8,958 nucleotides of DNA from Paracoccaceae bacterium (GTDB lineage Bacteria > Pseudomonadota > Alphaproteobacteria > Rhodobacterales > Rhodobacteraceae): positions 1-8,958 of the forward strand of contig WTIQ01000189.1 of the NCBI GenBank assembly GCA_011525185.1. The letters run 5' to 3'. The position numbers and the translations under genes were made by a program. The stretch's first letter is position 1. Each line of letters starts with the position of its first letter. The notes under the pieces are model-generated. The model was not told the DNA's origin. It searched no databases and was given only the letters and a program-made list of their open reading frames with translations. Positions 5,793 through 8,958 of the stretch are shown one piece after another.

Positions 5793-5974
5793 CCCCAGTT
5801 ATGGATAACGCTGGGCTATCGCATTGTTTTCAAGAGATATTCAGAGTTTGCTCCATGTGTCAGCACGGGTGGGCACGAATGTGCCCGCCGTGGGGCGGGC
5901 GGACACATGCTGAAATGCTCTGCATTTCAGGGGGTTATCAGGGACGTGCAGCATTTCCTGATCCATAATTGGGG
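5793..5974. repeat. Nested inverted-repeat element, possible MITE or structured RNA
   Basis: The ends are CCCCAGTTATGGAT (5793-5806) and ATCCATAATTGGGG (5961-5974), 14-bp inverted repeats with one mismatch (a G-U pair in RNA). TTTCAA (5780-5785) and TTGAAA (5980-5985) extend the symmetry loosely. Inside are CATGTGTC/GACACATG (5854-5861, 5902-5909), GGGCAC/GTGCCC with a GAAT loop (5871-5886), GCCCGCC/GGCGGGC (5883-5900), CTGAAATGC/GCATTTCAG (5910-5930) and ATCAGG/CCTGAT (5937-5962). Terminal inverted repeats with no coding capacity suggest a small non-autonomous element. No target-site duplication was found. A structured transcript is the alternative. Confidence 0.45.
5910..5930. repeat. 9-bp perfect hairpin with 3-base loop
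   Basis: CTGAAATGC (5910-5918) and GCATTTCAG (5922-5930) are perfect reverse complements around the loop TCT. The same left arm also matches AGCATTTC at 5950-5957 over 8 bp, giving a mutually exclusive longer-range pairing. G-rich sequence follows, not a T-run, so it does not act as a simple terminator on the plus strand. Confidence 0.6.
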
Positions 5975-5993
5975 TTAAGTTGAAAGTGTGAAC

Positions 5994-6019
5994 GCGCCTG
6001 CCGAGGGGTAGGCAGGCGC
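5994..6019. repeat. 9-bp GC-rich hairpin with 8-base loop
   Basis: GCGCCTGCC (5994-6002) and GGCAGGCGC (6011-6019) are perfect reverse complements around GAGGGGTA. The stem is very stable but has no T-run on either side, so a rho-independent terminator is not well supported. It lies just outside the nested element at 5793-5974. Confidence 0.6.
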
Positions 6020-6061
6020 AGCCAAGTGGTGCCACTGGGCGGGGTGTTTGTGCTATTATTT

Positions 6062-6083
6062 TCCACTGTGCAGTGGATTTTCT
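6062..6083 (+). terminator. Weak candidate terminator for rightward transcription
   Basis: TCCACT (6062-6067) and AGTGGA (6072-6077) form a 6-bp stem with a GTGC loop, followed by TTTTCT (6078-6083). The orientation would stop rightward transcripts arriving from panBC before they run antisense into the dehydrogenase gene. The stem is short and the T-run is broken, and the site is about 420 bp past panC, so support is modest. Confidence 0.3.
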
Positions 6084-6159
6084 AAATTATTGGGTTGCTG
6101 CATCTCCCAACCGCCAAACCGCTGCGAACTTCAGCCAAACGTGCTCGAAGACTGCGCGC

Positions 6160-6888
6160 TCAATACAGGCGATAGTAGAGCCAGCTTGGCAGTAATGGAC
6201 CGAGCCGAAACAAAAGGCTGAACACTCTTGGAAAACTGATCGCAAAACGATTGGATTGCATATGACGAAACATGATGTCCGCAGCCTTTTCAGGCTCCAT
6301 GATAAAGGGCATCTTAAAATTATTTTTGTCCGTCAACCGCGTCTTTATATAGCCAGGGTTCACCAGTTGGACAGCAACACCCGTCTTTTGCAAATCATAG
6401 TACATGCCTTCCGCCAGAGTCATGAGCCCTGCTTTGGACGCGGTATATCCAATGGAGCGAGGTAAACCGCGAAATCCAACAAGACTCCCCGTAATCACGA
6501 TGTGACCCGCATCTTTTTGCACGAAGTTTTGCATCAATGGCCCAAGCGTCCGCATGGCGCCCGTCAAATTGACTTCCATCATCGCAGTTGCTTGCTCAGG
6601 GTTCCACTCTTGTGCTGGCATTGGCCAATAGAGACCAGCCAAATAGACAACACCGTCCAAGTCACCAACCTCTGAAAGAGCGCGGTCCACATCCCCTTGA
6701 TCGCTCACATCCACAGGACAAACCTGCGCCTGACCTGATAATCCCGAAGCAAGCATTTCAAGTTTAGCTTTATCCCGCGAAGACAGAACTAGGTCTGCGC
6801 CCGCAGCGCTCATATTTTGCGCCAAAGCGGCCCCGAGGCCCTCGCTCGCGCCGATAAGCCAATATCGTTTGCCTTTAAAGTCTCGCAT
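6160..6888 (-). CDS. Short-chain dehydrogenase/reductase (SDR)
   Basis: This 242-residue classical SDR is an NAD(P)-dependent oxidoreductase of unknown substrate. The cofactor glycine motif is GASEGLG (13-19), with Asp60 in VDVSD and an AG motif at 84-85. The catalytic set is complete: Asn107, Ser135 in ITGSLVG, and Tyr148 with Lys152 in YTASK. The C-terminus (about 218-242) is hydrophobic and aromatic, ending LLPSWLYYRLY, which suggests contact with membrane or a lipid substrate. I chose ATG 6888 because GAGG on the minus strand lies 9 bases upstream; the ATG at 6897 overlaps that site and the upstream TTG at 6903 has no ribosome site. The start lies inside the transporter gene (14-bp overlap), so it is the last gene of the minus-strand operon. 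Its neighbours point to a lipid or cell-envelope reaction; this is inference. Confidence 0.88.
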   Translation of the reverse strand: MRDFKGKRYWLIGASEGLGAALAQNMSAAGADLVLSSRDKAKLEMLASGLSGQAQVCPVDVSDQGDVDRALSEVGDLDGVVYLAGLYWPMPAQEWNPEQATAMMEVNLTGAMRTLGPLMQNFVQKDAGHIVITGSLVGFRGLPRSIGYTASKAGLMTLAEGMYYDLQKTGVAVQLVNPGYIKTRLTDKNNFKMPFIMEPEKAADIMFRHMQSNRFAISFPRVFSLLFRLGPLLPSWLYYRLY

Positions 6889-8122
6889 GTTCCGCATCCT
6901 CAAATTCGATCTTTAAAACCATTAAAATAGCAACGACCTTCAAAAAGCAGGGAATGGCAGCATACCCAAATGATAAGGCCCAAAGCCCCTGTTCGCTGTT
7001 ATCTTGTCCCACACGAAATCCATAAAATTCGACCAGTGGCAGAACAAGAACGGCGGCCAAAGCAAGTGAAAGCTTGGAGGCGAAATTCCAAAACCCAAAC
7101 CCCAATTCCGCGCTATTACCACTTTGTACGAGCCGTTTTGCAAAAATTGCAGGCAAAAGGGCCAGATCCGCCCCAAGCGTCATCCCGCTCGCAAAGCAAA
7201 TCAGCGCGAAAACGGACACATCCCCTTGCCCCAAGAAAAAGGCATAGGCAAAACTCGCAATCGCAAGAGACATCGCACTGAGCAAAACGCGCTTGATTTT
7301 GAACCGATGTGCAAGCGCTGTCCAAATGGGTGCAGAGCATGCAGCCGCGAGAAAAAACAGGATTAAGAGCGGCCCAGCGGCATCAGGTTGGCCCAGACGG
7401 CTTTCAACAAAGAACAAAAACAAAGTAGATGACACAGCCACAGGCGCCGTATTGAGAACGGCAAGAAACAGCATTTGACGTACCATATGGTCCTTGAATA
7501 GGGCCTGAAAACCTGACGAATTATCGGCCTCTACGTCACCTTTGTGTTGCCACTGTGCATGCATCGCCAGCAATGCAAAAAACAGTAAAATCGCAAACCC
7601 AATGGAAAACATCGAAAACGGGCGATCTGACACGGTGAGCAAGAGCGTTGGCGCAATGGCCGCAATGCAAACACCGAGCAAATTTCCTGTTTCGCGCCAG
7701 CGGGCCAAATGTAATTGCCCTGCTTCGCCAAAGGCCACCACACCTTGGGCATAAAACTTTATGCTCAAAAAGCTAAAGCCTGAAAAAACCAAGGTCAGAG
7801 TCAGGCAAAACCAGAGCACCGGCGATATCGGCGCACTGACATGAAAGAGGCCAATCATTCCAAGACTCATCACCCCGCCCCCAATCCAAGCGGGCCAGGC
7901 CCTAAGATGAGCGCTACGCGCCGCCAGCCGCCCAAACAGGGGATCCTGCACAAAGTCGATCAATCGCAAGGCAAACAACGCAAAGCCCAAAGTCGCAAGC
8001 GTCAACCCATATGTGTCGACAAAGAACTTCGGAGCATGAATATAAATAGGCAATCCTGCCATGCCGAGTAGGGAGGCAAAAAATGCATAAGAGGGTAAAG
8101 AAGCCCGCAGAGGATCGCTCAT
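6875..8122 (-). CDS. MFS transporter, GPH (glycoside-pentoside-hexuronide) type
   Basis: This 415-residue inner-membrane protein has about twelve hydrophobic segments. The loop motif RLIDFVQDPLFG (53-64) matches the R-x-x-D-x-x-x-D-P-x-x-G pattern of GPH:cation symporters such as MelB-like proteins. Sugar or cation specificity cannot be read from it; relatives in this gene context are usually called GPH symporters without proven substrate. ATG 8122 overlaps the DUF1365 stop by one base (TGATG), and AGAGG lies 7 bases upstream. Upstream extension to 8200 would only read through the DUF1365 gene out of frame. The 3' end overlaps the SDR start, so the operon is tightly coupled. Given its lipid-enzyme neighbours it may handle a lipid precursor or related solute; that is inference. 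Confidence 0.85.
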   Translation of the reverse strand: MSDPLRASLPSYAFFASLLGMAGLPIYIHAPKFFVDTYGLTLATLGFALFALRLIDFVQDPLFGRLAARSAHLRAWPAWIGGGVMSLGMIGLFHVSAPISPVLWFCLTLTLVFSGFSFLSIKFYAQGVVAFGEAGQLHLARWRETGNLLGVCIAAIAPTLLLTVSDRPFSMFSIGFAILLFFALLAMHAQWQHKGDVEADNSSGFQALFKDHMVRQMLFLAVLNTAPVAVSSTLFLFFVESRLGQPDAAGPLLILFFLAAACSAPIWTALAHRFKIKRVLLSAMSLAIASFAYAFFLGQGDVSVFALICFASGMTLGADLALLPAIFAKRLVQSGNSAELGFGFWNFASKLSLALAAVLVLPLVEFYGFRVGQDNSEQGLWALSFGYAAIPCFLKVVAILMVLKIEFEDAEHARL

Positions 8123-8874
8123 CAAGAGACCTCTGAGTGCGGAGGTGTCGGCCGTTCGCGGTATTTGGCTCCTTTCCACCACAGCTTTAGCGCCTGCCAA
8201 TGGATCAATCCCAAGACCCTGCGCGACCCCAAAGGCCGCCTTAGAAGCGCCCTTAGCATTTTTCCTGTTGTGAGGTTTTGCCGTTTTCCGGTGAGGTTCG
8301 CCATAACGCCGCCGCCTGCGAAGGCTAGGTCAATCCATATGCCCAATTTATCGGGGCGAATATCAAAACGGAACTTGTACTCTCCTTCAATCGGCTGGAA
8401 GGGCGAGACATGAAAGATTTTCTTTGCAAATAAATGATCCGTCGCTTTGATGGGCCGCAAGTCCTCGTGGTGGCATAAATAAGAATGCCGATCGCCAAAG
8501 GTATTCGTCACTTCTGCAATAACAGCGCATAACTGATCATCAGCATTATGACAGAGCCAAAAACTAACAGGATTAAAGACATGCCCAAGGATTTTGGGCT
8601 GTGCCAAAAGCTGCACTTTGCCAGTAAGTTCAATCTCGTAAGATCGCAAAACATCTCTGACCCAAGCCACTCCCGTGCCTTGCTTTGGTGTGCCGCCATG
8701 GTCCCTATCATGAAGTGAAAACAAATACCCCGAGTTTCTTTGAAAGGGCCAAGGCATTTTGATGGCCGCTTCTGGATCACAGAGAATGTAGTCGATGCTA
8801 TAGCGAAAGGAGTTGTCAAGATCGCCCTTGCGACCATGCCAAGTCCACCCTTCGATATAGTCAATAGAGTTCAT
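8122..8874 (-). CDS. DUF1365 family protein
   Basis: This 250-residue protein belongs to DUF1365, a family of unassigned activity that usually sits beside an FAD-dependent amine-oxidase-like protein and a cyclopropane-fatty-acid-synthase-like methyltransferase. Family marks: H13 and NSFRY (21-25), SLHDRDHG (53-60), QPKILGHVFNPVSFW (92-106), EVTNTFGDRHSY (121-132), SPFQP near 157-161 and HWQALKLWWKG (225-235). There are many conserved His, Asp and Arg residues but no signal peptide or membrane segment, so it is probably cytosolic or membrane-peripheral. The ATG overlaps the preceding gene's stop by four bases (ATGA), and the gene runs one base into the transporter start. A role in fatty-acyl modification is the accepted guess from context, not shown by the sequence. 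Confidence 0.88.
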   Translation of the reverse strand: MNSIDYIEGWTWHGRKGDLDNSFRYSIDYILCDPEAAIKMPWPFQRNSGYLFSLHDRDHGGTPKQGTGVAWVRDVLRSYEIELTGKVQLLAQPKILGHVFNPVSFWLCHNADDQLCAVIAEVTNTFGDRHSYLCHHEDLRPIKATDHLFAKKIFHVSPFQPIEGEYKFRFDIRPDKLGIWIDLAFAGGGVMANLTGKRQNLTTGKMLRALLRRPLGSRRVLGLIHWQALKLWWKGAKYRERPTPPHSEVS

Positions 8875-8958
8875 TCAGCCGCCACCGCAGTTGCATATTT
8901 GAAATCGCTCTGCTGCACCACGTCTAATGCGCTGGACAGACCATCTTCGTGGAAGCCA
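8871..8958 (-). CDS. FAD-dependent amine-oxidase-like oxidoreductase, C-terminal fragment
   Basis: Only the last 28 codons are present; the gene enters from the right edge. The minus-strand frame reads GFHEDGLSSALDVV then QQSDFKYATAVAAE and stops at 8871-8873. GFHEDGL followed by a short helix is the typical end of the NAD/FAD-binding amine-oxidase-like proteins that accompany DUF1365, where the Gly-rich segment helps hold FAD. The stop overlaps the DUF1365 ATG (ATGA), showing coupling. It is the most upstream gene visible in this operon, so the operon promoter and any CFA-synthase-like methyltransferase must lie outside the window. The identification rests on a short motif and the neighbour. 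Confidence 0.75.
   Translation of the reverse strand, partial: GFHEDGLSSALDVVQQSDFKYATAVAAE

Larger units (their letters stand above)
5642..6159. other. Palindrome-rich convergent intergenic region, no gene seen
   Basis: These 518 bp lie between the ends of panC (plus) and the short-chain dehydrogenase (minus). I see no credible coding region; the small open frames here have no start signals or protein-like composition. The stretch contains at least six inverted repeats: a bulged hairpin at 5689-5709, a nested element at 5793-5974, strong stems at 5994-6019 and 6062-6077, and a short dyad AGTGG/CCACT at 6025-6036. No clear intrinsic terminator for the minus-strand operon was found; a weak TTGGG/CCCAA stem (6090-6110) is the only candidate. 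Confidence 0.6.

Noticed and set aside
5769..5978. Plus-strand open frame of 69 codons in the intergenic region
   Set aside because: It crosses the nested palindromes, has no ribosome site, and its residues follow from the inverted repeats. The minus-strand frame at 5841-6035 fails for the same reasons.
5974..5980. GTTAAGT as an integron attC core site
   Set aside because: No matching RYYYAAC partner at the correct distance and no cassette structure or integrase in view.
5642..6159. tRNA, CRISPR array or rRNA fragment among the hairpins
   Set aside because: No cloverleaf, CCA end, regularly spaced identical repeats or rRNA-like stretches were seen.
8875..8958. Alternative minus-strand frame ending at the TGA at 8875-8877
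   Set aside because: It reads as a Trp/Arg-rich string without family features. The neighbouring frame gives GFHEDGL and a coupled ATGA stop-start, so that one was used.

Overview
The window looks like a piece of a chromosome from a marine alphaproteobacterium, most likely a member of the Rhodobacteraceae (Roseobacter group). This rests on recalled similarity of the encoded proteins and on moderate GC content. It is not backed by a marker gene or a database search.

Layout. The left edge (1-84, minus) holds the first 28 codons of a formate-dehydrogenase-type alpha subunit. A divergent intergenic region separates it from a small exported NTF2/SnoaL-fold protein (324-806, plus). Next comes a tight plus-strand operon: a histidine phosphatase (894-1550), then a yeast-Lys1-type saccharopine dehydrogenase (1573-2631) and a Lys9-type saccharopine dehydrogenase (2633-3784). 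After a 170-bp leader lies the pantothenate pair panB (3956-4788) and panC (4790-5641). An intergenic stretch of about 520 bp rich in palindromes follows. The right third is a minus-strand operon with overlapping genes, in transcription order: an FAD-dependent oxidoreductase (only its C-terminus, 8871-8958), a DUF1365 protein, a GPH/MFS-type transporter and a short-chain dehydrogenase. It converges on panC.

How the genes work together. The two saccharopine dehydrogenases can link lysine and 2-oxoglutarate to aminoadipate semialdehyde and glutamate. In a group that makes lysine through diaminopimelate, degradation is the likelier direction. The right-hand operon resembles the lipid-modification cluster that, as I recall, belongs to the RpoE-ChrR (singlet-oxygen) regulon in Rhodobacter.

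Most notable observations. Both pantothenate genes are broken as read. panB has a one-base frameshift at the metal-ligand motif; a single missing G would explain both the shift and the lost Glu. panC has two in-frame stop codons five codons apart plus an Asn-to-Tyr change at a position recalled as catalytic. If the sequence is correct, the organism cannot make pantothenate through these copies. The palindromic element downstream of panC (5793-5974) and a perfect 13-bp inverted repeat overlapping the phosphatase start codon (857-894) are the clearest non-coding structures. I found no CRISPR array, tRNA, rRNA or intact transposase. I also see no convincing evidence of a wholly new multi-gene system.
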